Origin: CAJXSN01 sp947492235
GTDB lineage: Bacteria > Pseudomonadota > Alphaproteobacteria > Sphingomonadales > Sphingomonadaceae
Reading direction: 5' to 3'
Assembly (NCBI RefSeq): GCF_042492175.1
Contig: NZ_CP170453.1
Location: 558,001 to 622,000 of the forward strand
Length of the DNA stretch: 64,000 bases
The translations under genes and the position numbers were made by a program. Each line of letters begins with the position of its first letter. Position 1 is the stretch's first letter. The notes below the pieces were generated by a model. That model was not told the origin of the DNA. It did not search any database and saw nothing but the letters and a program-made list of their open reading frames with translations. Shown piece by piece: positions 44,188 through 53,297 of this stretch.

Positions 44188-44739
44188 TTAGGGCACGAAT
44201 TCCTCGCGGGTTTCGCCCAGCCCCAGCCCGTCAAGCGTCCAGTCGCCGACGGACCAGCGCACCAGCCGCAGAGTGGGTAGGCCGACGGCCGCCGTCATGC
44301 GCCGGACCTGCCGGTTCTTGCCTTCGCGAATGGTCAGCCTGATCCAGCTATCGGGCACGCTTTTGCGCACCCGGATCGGCGGGTCGCGGGGCCACAGGTC
44401 GGGTGGATCAATGGCCTCGGTCTGTGCCGGGCGGGTCAGGCCATCCTTAAGCCGCACGCCCTTCCTCAGCGCCGCGAGGGCGGCATCGTCCGGCACGCCT
44501 TCGACCTGCGCAAGATAGGTTTTGCCCAGTGTGAATTTCGGATCGGAAATGCGCGATTGCAGCCGCCCGTCATCGGTCAGCAGCATCAGCCCTTCGCTAT
44601 CCCGGTCCAGCCGCCCCGCAGGATAGACACCGGGCACTTTCACGAAATCGGACAGTGTCTGGCGCTTTGTCTCCGTACCCCTGTCGGTGAATTGTGACAG
44701 CACTCCGAAGGGCTTGTTGAGCAGGATCAGCCGCGCCAT
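44188..44739 (-). CDS. rluE: 23S rRNA pseudouridine synthase (RluE/RsuA family)
   Basis: 183 residues, RsuA-type pseudouridine synthase without an N-terminal S4 domain. The catalytic Asp is in GRLDRDSEGLMLLT (near residues 42-55). The opening LILLNKPFGVLSQFT and the C-terminal REGKNRQVRRMTAAVGLPTLRLVR (split over two segments) are typical of RluE/RsuA. It probably modifies 23S rRNA in the cytosol; the exact site is not certain. The start overlaps the psd stop by one base. Convergent with roxA (11 bases apart). Confidence 0.9.
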   Translation of the reverse strand: MARLILLNKPFGVLSQFTDRGTETKRQTLSDFVKVPGVYPAGRLDRDSEGLMLLTDDGRLQSRISDPKFTLGKTYLAQVEGVPDDAALAALRKGVRLKDGLTRPAQTEAIDPPDLWPRDPPIRVRKSVPDSWIRLTIREGKNRQVRRMTAAVGLPTLRLVRWSVGDWTLDGLGLGETREEFVP

Positions 44740-45596
44740 TACCCGTCCGCTGCCGCGCTGCCCATCGGCTCACCCAGCCGGACGGGGCCCTCGGGAGCCC
44801 AATTCTGATCGAAAGCAATTGTACTGGGCCGGAACAGCATCACGATGGTGGAGCCGAGCAGGAAGCGGCCCATCTCCTCGCCCTGTTTCAACACGATGTC
44901 CTGATCGTCATACGACCACTGCGCCAATTCGCCGCTGCGCTTCGCATTCACCACGCCGTGCCACACCGTCGCGACGCTGCCGACAATCGTCGCACCCACC
45001 AGCACCATGGCGAACGGCCCGTGCTCTTCGGACTCGAACAGGCACACCACCCGCTCGTTACGCGCAAACAGATTGGGCACGCCGCGTGCCGTCACCGGAT
45101 TGACCGAGAACAGGTCGCCCGGAACATGGATCATCCGCGTCAGCCGCCCGTCGCAGGGCATGTGGAGCCTGTGGTAATCGCGCGGAGACAGGTAGATATT
45201 GGCGAAGCTGCCATCATCGAACTGCTGCGCCATCGCGGCATCCCCGCCGAGCAGATCTGTCGCGGTGAAATGATGGCCCTTGGCCTGAAAGATACGGCCC
45301 GTCTCCACCGTGCCCAGCTGGCTGATCGCGCCATCGACGGGACACACGAAATCCGCATCGGCAATCGGCCGTGCGCCCTCGCGCAGGGGCCGGGTGAAAA
45401 ACTCGTTGAAGCTGGCATAGCTGGAGATGTCGGGATTGGCCGCCTCGTTCATGTCGACGCGGTATTTCTTCACGAACCAGCGGATCAGGCGGGTGGTCAT
45501 CGCCCCGCCCTTCGCGCTGGCGACCCCGCCGGCAATTTTGGTCAGCAAGAGTTTGGGCAGAAAATGCTGCGCGGCGATCGAGAGGCGTTCGGACAT
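44739..45596 (-). CDS. psd: Phosphatidylserine decarboxylase proenzyme
   Basis: 285 residues. It makes phosphatidylethanolamine at the inner membrane. The self-cleavage site LGST lies at residues 247-250, where the Ser becomes a pyruvoyl group. Other family marks are SFNEFFTRPLREGARP, CPVDGAISQLG and YLSPRDYHRLHMP. Membrane association is inferred from the family. Its start sits 4 bases after the tandem HxlR gene's stop, so the two are likely co-transcribed. pssA is not in the window. Confidence 0.95.
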   Translation of the reverse strand: MSERLSIAAQHFLPKLLLTKIAGGVASAKGGAMTTRLIRWFVKKYRVDMNEAANPDISSYASFNEFFTRPLREGARPIADADFVCPVDGAISQLGTVETGRIFQAKGHHFTATDLLGGDAAMAQQFDDGSFANIYLSPRDYHRLHMPCDGRLTRMIHVPGDLFSVNPVTARGVPNLFARNERVVCLFESEEHGPFAMVLVGATIVGSVATVWHGVVNAKRSGELAQWSYDDQDIVLKQGEEMGRFLLGSTIVMLFRPSTIAFDQNWAPEGPVRLGEPMGSAAADG

Positions 45597-45600
45597 GGTG

Positions 45601-46560
45601 CTAACCCTCGGATCTGGCCAGATGGATTGTTACGTCCGGCAGCAGCAATTCTTCGCTGCACGATCCGCACCCGGCATACACCTCCAGCTCCGCGCCGCAG
45701 AGCGTGTGCGTCAGAAGCACCGGCGGGCCTTCCTCGGCCCCGAAATAGCGGTCCCCCCAGCGCTGGATCATCAGCAGAACAGGCAGGTAATCGAGCGACT
45801 TTGCCGTCGCGGTATAAGCAAAACGGTTCGGGCTGGTCTGATACATCCGCGCTTTGAGAAAACCATGCTCGACGAGCCATGCCAGCCGATCGGACAAAAT
45901 GTTCGATGCCATACCGCTATCGTCCAGAATTTCGTCGAACCTGTTCAGGCCGGTGAAGATGGCCCGCATGGCCAGCCCCGCCCAGCGGTCGCCCAGTAAC
46001 TCCGCGGAATCGGTGAACAGCGAAAGGTTCTGCGCGATCGCCTGCCGGTTGCGGTGTGCGCGGCGGCGGGTATATTCCGGCTCCACCATGGCCAGCCCGG
46101 GGCCTTCGCGCCAATCAATATCCTGCGGCTTTACGACCTCTCGGCAATGACTGCAGAGCGGCTGCGGGATGATCGCCTGTTCGCAGGAGTGGTGGGTCAG
46201 CTCCATATCGAGCGATGCTCGGCGGGCCGACCAGCTTTTCTCCCACCGCAGCAGCATCATGGTGACCGGAAAGAGATCGCGGCCCATTTCCGTCAGGCGA
46301 TATTCGTGCCGCGGCGGCTTGTCGCAATATTGATGGCGTTGCAGAACGCCGCGCCCGACCAGCGATTTCAATCGCTCCGTCACCAGCGGCCGAGACAGAC
46401 AGGTCCGCTCGCGAATGGCCGAGAAACGCAAGTCGCCGAGCCAGATCGATTCCAGAATCAGCAGCGTTGGCACATCGCCAAGCACATCCAGCGCGCGCCA
46501 GATCGAGCAGGTGCGGACCAGCCGCGCTGCGTTGGATTTCTGATGCTGATCGCCGGACAT
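45601..46560 (-). CDS. Tandem HxlR-type winged-helix transcription regulator
   Basis: 319 residues with two HxlR winged-helix domains in one chain. First copy ~residues 20-125 (DVLGDVPTLLILESIWLGDLRFSAI, LSRPLVTERLKSLVGRGVLQR). Second copy ~190-285 (ELLGDRWAGLAMRAIFTGLNRFDEI, ASNILSDRLAWLVEHGFLKAR). Each copy is followed by a Cys/His-rich tail: HSCEQAIIPQPLCSHC and TLCGAELEVYAGCGSC. The CxxC pairs could bind a metal or sense redox state; this is inference. HxlR proteins usually work as dimers of single domains, so this is a covalent dimer. It precedes psd and follows a DUF1295 gene. Confidence 0.85.
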   Translation of the reverse strand: MSGDQHQKSNAARLVRTCSIWRALDVLGDVPTLLILESIWLGDLRFSAIRERTCLSRPLVTERLKSLVGRGVLQRHQYCDKPPRHEYRLTEMGRDLFPVTMMLLRWEKSWSARRASLDMELTHHSCEQAIIPQPLCSHCREVVKPQDIDWREGPGLAMVEPEYTRRRAHRNRQAIAQNLSLFTDSAELLGDRWAGLAMRAIFTGLNRFDEILDDSGMASNILSDRLAWLVEHGFLKARMYQTSPNRFAYTATAKSLDYLPVLLMIQRWGDRYFGAEEGPPVLLTHTLCGAELEVYAGCGSCSEELLLPDVTIHLARSEG

Positions 46561-46570
46561 CGTGGCCGCT

Positions 46571-47473
46571 TCAGGAGCGGGGCGGCATGGGCACGAGCTT
46601 CGGCGTTTTGCGGCGATATTCCTGATAGGCCGGATCATCGCCCCATTTGCTCTTCGACGACTGCTCCTGCAAATTGATCCCGCTGATTTTGGTCAGAAGC
46701 AGGTAGATGAACACCGGTGAGGAGAGGACGACAAACGACCAGCCGGACAGGACCGGCAGCGCCATGACCACGACCCCGGTCCACAGCATGATCTCGCCAA
46801 AATAGTTCGGGTGCTGCGACCAACGCCACAGGCCGACATTGATGAACTTGCCCTTGTTCGCAGGGTCGGCCTTGAATGCGCTCTTCTGCTTGTCCGCCAC
46901 AACTTCGATGCCGAAACCGACCACCCAGATTGCTGCGCCGAGCCAGAAGAAGACCCCTAGCGGCACACGGTCGCTTGCGGTGATGATCGCCAACGCGGCC
47001 GACGCCGTGATGATCGTCCAGACAGCCTGCAGGGTCCACGCCACCAGAAAGCGCGGCGGGTTCACCTTGATCTTGTCGAACCGGCTGTCCCTGCCGCCGT
47101 CATTGGAAATACGGATAAACAGGAACGTGCCCAATCGCGCGGCCCACACCACAACCATTATCGCGACGACAATGGCCCGCGTATCCAGTTTCGTGCCGAG
47201 GCCGAAATCATGGGAGAGCAGGCATGCGACTGCAATCATCGTGATATAGGTCAGCGATCCGATCAGGTCGTAAAACTTTTCCGTCTGGGCAATCGCCGCC
47301 GGGACAAAAGCGATCCAGTTTACGGCGAAGGCCATGATCGCGCAAACAGCCAATACAGGGATTCCGGCCAGATCCTGACCGGTGCTGCCTGCCAGCCAGG
47401 CAAAGCCGAGTCCAAGGGCAGTAGCAAAGATCACCACGCCAAAGCTGCGCAGCGATTTCTTCAAGTTTGCCAT
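46571..47473 (-). CDS. DUF1295 membrane protein (steroid 5-alpha-reductase/isoprenylcysteine methyltransferase fold)
   Basis: 300 residues with about eight membrane helices. The C-terminal half has the DUF1295 signature: NVGLWRWSQHPNYFGEIMLWTGV and the later QEQSSKSKWGDDPAYQEYRRKT. Fold relatives are steroid 5-alpha-reductases and isoprenylcysteine methyltransferases, which act on hydrophobic substrates in the membrane. Activity unknown. It lies in the same strand block as the thiolase, carotenoid oxygenase and acyl-CoA dehydrogenases, which may hint at a lipophilic substrate. Spacing to the thiolase stop is 3 bases. Confidence 0.85.
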   Translation of the reverse strand: MANLKKSLRSFGVVIFATALGLGFAWLAGSTGQDLAGIPVLAVCAIMAFAVNWIAFVPAAIAQTEKFYDLIGSLTYITMIAVACLLSHDFGLGTKLDTRAIVVAIMVVVWAARLGTFLFIRISNDGGRDSRFDKIKVNPPRFLVAWTLQAVWTIITASAALAIITASDRVPLGVFFWLGAAIWVVGFGIEVVADKQKSAFKADPANKGKFINVGLWRWSQHPNYFGEIMLWTGVVVMALPVLSGWSFVVLSSPVFIYLLLTKISGINLQEQSSKSKWGDDPAYQEYRRKTPKLVPMPPRS

Positions 47474-47476
47474 AGT

Positions 47477-48706
47477 TCAGACCCCGATAACAAAACTGCA
47501 ATTGGTCGTGCCGGATCCGCCGACATTGAACGTGCCGATATTGCGCGCACCTTCGACCTGATAATCCCCCGCTGTTGCAGTAACTTGTCGCATCGCGTCA
47601 AGCGCCATGCGGACGCCGGTTGCGCCCACCGGATGCCCGATGCCCATCAACCCGCCCGAGGCATTGACCGGGATGGAGCCGCCATACGCAATGCGCCCAT
47701 CCTCGACCGCTTTCCACGCCTCGCCCGGCGCGGTGATGCCGAAATGCTCGATCGCGATGTATTCGTTGATTGTGAAACAGTCGTGCGTTTCAATCGCGTC
47801 CAGCTGCTCCGGTCCTGAAATCCCGGCACGGGCATAGGCATCGGTGATCGCCTTGCGGGTCCACGGGAGCAGGTATTCCGCGTCTTTGCTGGCGGCCAGT
47901 TTGGTGTCCATCAGCATCGGAGCAGTGGTGTGGCCCCAGCCCTTCACCCGAGCGAGGCTTTCCAGCGGGACGCCGCGCTTGTCAGCGTATTCCTTCGCCT
48001 TGCTTTCGGAGGCGAGGAACAGCACCGCTGCTCCGTCAGTGATCTGGCTGCAATCCTGCCGCCGCATCCAGCCATGGACGACCGGGTTGAGCTCGTCATC
48101 ATTGGCGAAATGCTGATCGGACAGGGTCCAGCCGCGCGTTTGCGCATTGGGGTTGCGCTTGGCGTTCGCGAAATTGATCCGTGCGATTTCCTTCAGGTGA
48201 TCGTGATTGAGGCCGTGGCGCGCATCATATTCCTCCGCCATGTCGGAGAACATCGCGGGCCAGACGAACCGCGCATCGGTGGCCTCTTCACCCACCCACA
48301 CTGCTGCGCCCAGATGGTCGCCCGCCGTCTGGCCGGAGACATTGCGCATATATTCCATGCCGATGACACAGGCGCAGTCATACCGACCTGCCTCGATATC
48401 GGCCATCGCCGCCAGAATGGCGAGCGAACCCGACGCGCAGGCCCCTTCATGGCGGGAGGCAGGGACACCGGCCAATGCGGGGTGCACATGGCCAAGAAAA
48501 CCGCCTAGCATCCCCTGCCCGGTAAACAATTCGCCGACGAAATTGCCGACATGCGCGACGTCGATTTCTTCCGGATCCAGTGCGGCGGCTGCCAGAGCGC
48601 CGTTGACACCGTCACTCAGCAGATCGACGATCGTGCGGCCCTCGCGCGAATAGTTCTGCGAGAAATCGGTCTGGTGACCGCCGAGGATATATACGTTGCC
48701 TGCCAT
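47477..48706 (-). CDS. SCP2-type thiolase
   Basis: 409 residues. The nucleophilic Cys is in EGACASGS (near residue 90) and the second-site His in GHPVGATG. The C-terminus has NVGGSGTTNCSF instead of the CxG of classical thiolases, which is the pattern of SCP2/SCP-x-type thiolases in bacterial steroid or branched-chain degradation. AAAGGCGG lies before the ATG. Predicted to cleave 3-ketoacyl-CoA or a related substrate; no substrate can be assigned. Same strand as the acyl-CoA dehydrogenases. Confidence 0.9.
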   Translation of the reverse strand: MAGNVYILGGHQTDFSQNYSREGRTIVDLLSDGVNGALAAAALDPEEIDVAHVGNFVGELFTGQGMLGGFLGHVHPALAGVPASRHEGACASGSLAILAAMADIEAGRYDCACVIGMEYMRNVSGQTAGDHLGAAVWVGEEATDARFVWPAMFSDMAEEYDARHGLNHDHLKEIARINFANAKRNPNAQTRGWTLSDQHFANDDELNPVVHGWMRRQDCSQITDGAAVLFLASESKAKEYADKRGVPLESLARVKGWGHTTAPMLMDTKLAASKDAEYLLPWTRKAITDAYARAGISGPEQLDAIETHDCFTINEYIAIEHFGITAPGEAWKAVEDGRIAYGGSIPVNASGGLMGIGHPVGATGVRMALDAMRQVTATAGDYQVEGARNIGTFNVGGSGTTNCSFVIGV

Positions 48707-48720
48707 GTGCCGCCTTTCGA

Positions 48721-50205
48721 TCAGGCTGCTTGCTCGCCGGCGTGCGCACCTGTCAACTCATCGGCCCCGGCCCACACGGCGTGCGTGCCGCTGCAAATGC
48801 GGTGCGGCAGGATGATCTGGCACACCGGCCCGGCCTCGATATTACGTGCGTCAAAGATCACGCATTCGGACCGGTCCTGCACCATGTCGGTGATGAAGCT
48901 GATCAGATAGCCATCGTCCTCCCCGGTCGCGCCGAAGCGCGGAATGAACGGGGTTTCGGAGCCATAGCGCCCCTCGCCGAACATCACCTTGGTCGCGGTG
49001 CCTTCTTTCAGATCGTGCTTCACCAGCCCGTTGAACAGGAACCAGCCCTTCTCGCCATGTGCGCTGTACACATAGCGGTGTTCGCGGCCGTAATAATTGG
49101 GATTGAGCGTGCCGAACTCGACATGCTCTTCCTGACAGACGCGGGCCTCTGTCGTCTCGCCGTTCTTCAGATTGAAGCGCCAGCGGTGGAGATGCGGGCG
49201 CAGCGAATGCAGGTCGATATTGGCGAACAGCAGGTTGTTGGGCGGCTCCATACTTTCCAGAGGGCCGGGCAGCGGGCTTTGCTGGCGGTATCCTTCCAGA
49301 ACCACTTCGTCTCCATCTTCCCAGCAATTGGTCCAGTGGAGCACATAAGTCGGCTCCGCCTCGAACCACATCACATCCTCTGCCGCGCCGAAGCGGGGGA
49401 TGACAGCGAAGCGCAGCTTCTTGGTGGGATCGAATGTCGGCACGAAATATCCGTTCTCCAGCGCTTCCGGCACCGGGAACAGCGGGCAGTCATTGAGCAC
49501 CGAATAATTGTCAGAAATCGCCATATCGTGCGGCAGGCGGGTACCGGGCAATTCGATCGGCACATAATGCTTTAGCTGGTTGTCCGGGCCGACGACGCCG
49601 TAATGCATGTAGGGCGCTTTATCGCCGTAATTGAAGAACATCAGATCGCCGGTCTTGCCATCCAGCTTGGGGTGAGCGGACAGGCCCTCTGCCGGGGTCC
49701 AGGGCTCGATCCCCAGCGTATCGAGGCTTTCGGGATCGAGCAGATAGCCCTCGCCGCATTGCCAGAAAGTGGAGAGGATCTGGCCGTTGCGCACCAACAC
49801 ATCGGTGGAAGAACTGTCGCGCAGGCCCCCGCCAATGCCGCAGCCATCATGTTTTGATTTCTTGCTGTTGTTGGTGAAGCCCGCCCACAACGCCTTGCCG
49901 GCCTGCGCCTCGGCCTTGAAGCCTGCGGTGCGGATGAAGCGGTTCTTGTACTGCGCCTTCCCGCCGGAAATGCGCATCATGTGCAGCATCCCGTCGCCGT
50001 CGAAGGGGTGATAGCGGCCGATTGGCTGGTGCACGGGGTTTTCCGTGTTGCGCACGTAAATGCCGTCAATATCGGCGGGGATCGTGCCGATCACCTCCAT
50101 GTCATCCGCATCATACTCGTCGAAATTGGGGGTCCATGCGCCGGTCAGATAGGGATGATCGGTCGGCTCCAGAGTGGCTTCAACGCGGTTGACGAGCTTT
50201 GACAT
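48721..50205 (-). CDS. Carotenoid oxygenase / lignostilbene dioxygenase family protein
   Basis: 494 residues of the RPE65/carotenoid-cleavage fold. The four iron-binding histidines are seen at 178 (SAHPK), 226 (LPHDM), 290 (VLHWT) and 475 (GTHAV). An early GIYVRNTENPVHQP and RYHPFDGDGMLH complete the signature. Sphingomonads use such enzymes to cleave lignin stilbenes or apocarotenoids; which substrate is used cannot be read. It has no signal peptide. Promoter presumably in 50206-50311, and GAGGAT precedes the ATG. It is 14 bases upstream of the thiolase gene. Confidence 0.9.
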   Translation of the reverse strand: MSKLVNRVEATLEPTDHPYLTGAWTPNFDEYDADDMEVIGTIPADIDGIYVRNTENPVHQPIGRYHPFDGDGMLHMMRISGGKAQYKNRFIRTAGFKAEAQAGKALWAGFTNNSKKSKHDGCGIGGGLRDSSSTDVLVRNGQILSTFWQCGEGYLLDPESLDTLGIEPWTPAEGLSAHPKLDGKTGDLMFFNYGDKAPYMHYGVVGPDNQLKHYVPIELPGTRLPHDMAISDNYSVLNDCPLFPVPEALENGYFVPTFDPTKKLRFAVIPRFGAAEDVMWFEAEPTYVLHWTNCWEDGDEVVLEGYRQQSPLPGPLESMEPPNNLLFANIDLHSLRPHLHRWRFNLKNGETTEARVCQEEHVEFGTLNPNYYGREHRYVYSAHGEKGWFLFNGLVKHDLKEGTATKVMFGEGRYGSETPFIPRFGATGEDDGYLISFITDMVQDRSECVIFDARNIEAGPVCQIILPHRICSGTHAVWAGADELTGAHAGEQAA

Positions 50206-50311
50206 GGGGCGCGGATCCTCGAGTAGGTTAAGTTACGCAAGTGATAGCCACCCCTCCGCTTCTGTCAATCGCTCCCTGATCAAATGGGCGGCCCTTAAAT
50301 CCGGAGCATAC

Positions 50312-50353
50312 AAAGAGAAGGGGCGGTCTGTTGCCAGACCGCCCCTTCTCTTT
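50312..50353 (-). terminator. Strong hairpin terminator after the acyl-CoA dehydrogenase pair
   Basis: A perfect 19-bp stem with a 4-base loop: left arm 50312-50330, loop TTGC 50331-50334, right arm 50335-50353. T-rich ends on both strands (CTCTTT and TCTTTT) allow action in both directions. It separates the acyl-CoA dehydrogenase transcript from the carotenoid oxygenase gene on the minus strand. Confidence 0.85.
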
Positions 50354-50377
50354 TGCTCAAACGCTGCTCGCGCCGCG

Positions 50378-51508
50378 TCATGAGAGTTTCACGTGCCGTT
50401 TCAAATGGTGATCGACATTGCCGAACTCGTGGTCGAAGATCGTCAGCCGCTTGAAATAATGCCCGATGGCGTATTCATCGGTCACGCCATTGCCGCCATG
50501 GATCTGGACAGCTTCCTGCCCGATCAGGCGCGCGGCCTGACCCACACCCACTTTCGCTGCGGAGACCGCACGTTTGCGCTCGGTCTCGCCTGCATCCAGT
50601 TTCAGCGTAGCAAGATACGTCAACGACACCGACTGTTCGTAGGCCGTGTACATGTCCACCATGCGGTGCTGCAGCACCTGGAACTTGCCAATCGGCACGC
50701 CGAATTGTTTGCGCTGGCGCGAATATTCGACGGTCATTGTATGGGCGACCTTCATCGCGCCGCACGCTTCCGCGCATTGCGCGGCGATGGCTTCATCCGT
50801 CACCAGCTCGATCAGCGGCAGGGCCTTGCCCTCTTCGCCGATCAGCGCGTCCGCCGCGACGGAAACGTTTTCGAAATACACTTCCGAAGCGCGCCGCCCG
50901 TCAACGGTTTCATAATCGCGGGTCACGACCCCGTCGGCGGCCTTCTCGACAATAAAGACGCTGATTCCGTCCCGGTCGCGCCCGCTGCCCGATGTGCGAG
51001 CGGTTACGACCAGATGGCTGGCCCACGGCGCGCCGATGACCACAGCCTTGTGACCGTTCAGCGTGTAGGTATCGCCGTCTTTCTTGGCGGCGGTAGCGAT
51101 GTCGGCATAGTCGTAGCGGCCCCGCGGCTCGGCATAAGCAAAGGCGAAGATCCGCTCGCCGCCGATGATTGCCGCCAGATGGTCTTCTTTCTGCGCATCG
51201 GTGCCTGCGTGCTTCAGAAATCCGCCTGCGCAGACAACGGTGGGCACGAAGGGTTCAACGACCAGACCTTTGCCGAACTCTTCCATGATGACCATGGAAT
51301 CGATGGCGCCGCCGCCAAAGCCGCCATCGTCTTCGCTGAACGGCATTCCCAGAATGCCCAGCTCGGCCAGTTGCGCCCACACTTCGGGGCGCCAGCCGGC
51401 ATCGCTTTCGATCGCCTTGCGGCGTGTTTCCCAGTCATATTGTTCACGGACCATGCGCGACAGACCGTCGCGGACCATGTCCTGTTCTTCGGTGAAGTTG
51501 AAATCCAC
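50378..51508 (-). CDS. Acyl-CoA dehydrogenase
   Basis: 376 residues, FAD-dependent acyl-CoA dehydrogenase fold: N-terminal helices (MDFNFTEEQDMVRDGL), a mid beta-domain (FAYAEPRGRYD, EVYFENVSV) and C-terminal helices with QRKQFGVPIGKFQVLQHRMVDM and GGNGVTDEYAIGHYFKR. The lone catalytic Glu of single-chain enzymes is not obvious, which fits a subunit of an alpha2beta2-type pair as known from steroid or branched-chain degradation. It is coupled with the gene at 51533 (24 bases between). Substrate unknown. Confidence 0.9.
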   Translation of the reverse strand: MDFNFTEEQDMVRDGLSRMVREQYDWETRRKAIESDAGWRPEVWAQLAELGILGMPFSEDDGGFGGGAIDSMVIMEEFGKGLVVEPFVPTVVCAGGFLKHAGTDAQKEDHLAAIIGGERIFAFAYAEPRGRYDYADIATAAKKDGDTYTLNGHKAVVIGAPWASHLVVTARTSGSGRDRDGISVFIVEKAADGVVTRDYETVDGRRASEVYFENVSVAADALIGEEGKALPLIELVTDEAIAAQCAEACGAMKVAHTMTVEYSRQRKQFGVPIGKFQVLQHRMVDMYTAYEQSVSLTYLATLKLDAGETERKRAVSAAKVGVGQAARLIGQEAVQIHGGNGVTDEYAIGHYFKRLTIFDHEFGNVDHHLKRHVKLS

Positions 51509-51532
51509 GTGTTTCTCTCCCGTCCGGCCGGC

Positions 51533-52741
51533 TTACAGGCCGAGGATCATTTTGGTGATGATGTTGCGCTGGATTTCGTTCGATCCGCCATAGATCGAGG
51601 TCTTGCGCATGTTGAAATAGGTCGCTGCCGAATGCGCGGCATAGTCCGGCCCGATCGGATATTGGTTTGAACCGGCCTCGCTGTTGTCATTGGCGATGCT
51701 GCCATAATACGGCGTGCCGTAGCTGCCGACCGCTTCCAGCGTCAGCTCGGTCAGGCGCTGCTGCACCTCGGTGCCCTTGATCTTCAGGATGGAGCTTTCC
51801 GGCCCCGGGCCCTTGCCAGCCTGCTCACCAGCAAGCGTGCGCAGTTCGGTGATTTCCAGCGCAGCCAGATCGATTTCCAGCTGGCTGACCTTGCGGGCAA
51901 AATCGAAGTCCTCGATCAGCGGCTCACCATACAGCGTCTCGTTCGCTGCGATTTCGCGCAGTTTCTCAACGCCGCGCTTGGAGCGGGCCACACCGGCAAT
52001 GCCGCTGCGTTCGTGAGCGAGCAAGAACTTGGCGTAAGTCCAGCCCTTGTTCTCTTCGCCCACCAGATTTTCGACCGGCACGCGGACGTCGGTCAGCCAG
52101 GTTTCGTTGACCTCGTAACCGCCATCCAGCAGCTTGATCGGCTTCACTTCGACGCCCGGCGTCTTCATGTCGATCAGGATGAAGCTGATGCCTTCCTGCG
52201 GCTTCGCAGCATCGGGATCGGTGCGGCACAGGAAGAAGCCCCAATCGGCGTGCTGCGCCAGCGTGGTCCATGTCTTCTGGCCATTGATCACATAATGATC
52301 GCCGTCACGCACAGCCGTGGTTTTCAGCGAAGCAAGGTCGGAGCCTGCGCCGGGCTCGCTATAGCCCTGACACCACCACACTTCGCCGCTGCGAATGCCG
52401 GGCAGATGCTTTGCCTTCTGTTCTTCGTTGCCAAAGGTGTAGATGACCGGGCCGACCATCGAGACACCGAAGGGGAGCGGCATGAACGTGTTTGCGCGCG
52501 CGTTTTCTTCCGACCAGATATAGCGCTGTGTCGGCGTCCAGCCGGTGCCGCCATATTCGACCGGCCATGCGGGGACGGACCAGCCCTTTTCCCCCAGGAC
52601 CTTGTGCCACGCGGTCATTTCCTCCGGCGTCATGTCCTCGCGCATGCCGAAATCGCCCAGATGCTTGGGGTGGTTCTCGGCAATAAAAGTGCGCACTTCG
52701 TCGCGGAAGGCGATCTCTTCGGGGGTGAAATCCAGATTCAT
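51533..52741 (-). CDS. Acyl-CoA dehydrogenase (partner subunit)
   Basis: 402 residues with the acyl-CoA dehydrogenase fold: PAWPVEYGGTGWTP, QGYSEPGAGSDLASLKT, the FAD-binding DGDHYVINGQKTWTT and the C-terminal YGGSNEIQRNIITKMI. The pair arrangement with the gene at 50378 is typical of heteromeric acyl-CoA dehydrogenases. AGGAGA precedes the ATG by 9 bases, and this is the first gene of the unit. Divergent promoter region to the symporter genes is 52742-53007. Confidence 0.92.
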   Translation of the reverse strand: MNLDFTPEEIAFRDEVRTFIAENHPKHLGDFGMREDMTPEEMTAWHKVLGEKGWSVPAWPVEYGGTGWTPTQRYIWSEENARANTFMPLPFGVSMVGPVIYTFGNEEQKAKHLPGIRSGEVWWCQGYSEPGAGSDLASLKTTAVRDGDHYVINGQKTWTTLAQHADWGFFLCRTDPDAAKPQEGISFILIDMKTPGVEVKPIKLLDGGYEVNETWLTDVRVPVENLVGEENKGWTYAKFLLAHERSGIAGVARSKRGVEKLREIAANETLYGEPLIEDFDFARKVSQLEIDLAALEITELRTLAGEQAGKGPGPESSILKIKGTEVQQRLTELTLEAVGSYGTPYYGSIANDNSEAGSNQYPIGPDYAAHSAATYFNMRKTSIYGGSNEIQRNIITKMILGL

Positions 52742-53007
52742 ATCGATCCGTCTCCTGAAACTGTCTTGTTTGTCCTATCTGCTGCCACGCGCGCGCGCGC
52801 AGCGATAGCGAAAAATGCCGAAGCGAGCCGCTATCTCGCTGCCTGTCATGCGGACCATGGCAGATCAGGGCAAGTGGGTCTTTCGTCTTCGTTTCGCCCC
52901 TGCTGCTCGCCCGCCGGCACGGCGTTTTCGCCGGAAGCAAAGGAGGACGTAGCGTCGGGCCTAACTCTGTGCGAGAGACCATGACGGATAAAAAAGGGGG
53001 AGCGACG

Positions 53008-53283
53008 ATGGACGAAGAGCAGCCAGAGGAAACGACCAAGGCCGAAAGCGACTATTGGCGCGAAAATGTCCGTCTGCTGGTCACACTGATGAGCATCTGG
53101 TTCGCCTGTTCTTTCGGAGCGGGCATCCTGCTGCGCGACTGGCTCGACCAATTCAGCATCGGCGGATACCCACTCGGCTTCTGGTTCGCGCAGCAAGGCT
53201 CGATCTACATCTTCATCGCGCTGATCTTTTACTACGTGTTCAAGATGCGGAAGATCGAGCGCAAATACGATCTCGACGATTGA
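53008..53283 (+). CDS. DUF4212 small subunit of a sodium/solute symporter
   Basis: 91 residues with a soluble acidic start (MDEEQPEETTKAESDYWREN) and two membrane helices (LLVTLMSIWFACSFGAG and GSIYIFIALIFYYVFKM). This is the DUF4212 small partner found directly upstream of VC_2705-type Na+/solute symporters. AAGGGGGAG before ATG 53008 decides the start over two upstream in-frame codons. It is 14 bases from the large subunit gene, so the two are co-expressed. Confidence 0.9.
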   Translation: MDEEQPEETTKAESDYWRENVRLLVTLMSIWFACSFGAGILLRDWLDQFSIGGYPLGFWFAQQGSIYIFIALIFYYVFKMRKIERKYDLDD

Positions 53284-53297
53284 GCGGGGGCGGACCA

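Noticed and set aside
52780..52805. Short GC dinucleotide run upstream of the acyl-CoA dehydrogenase pair
   Set aside because: Only about eight alternating bases in an intergenic region; no sign of function beyond simple composition.
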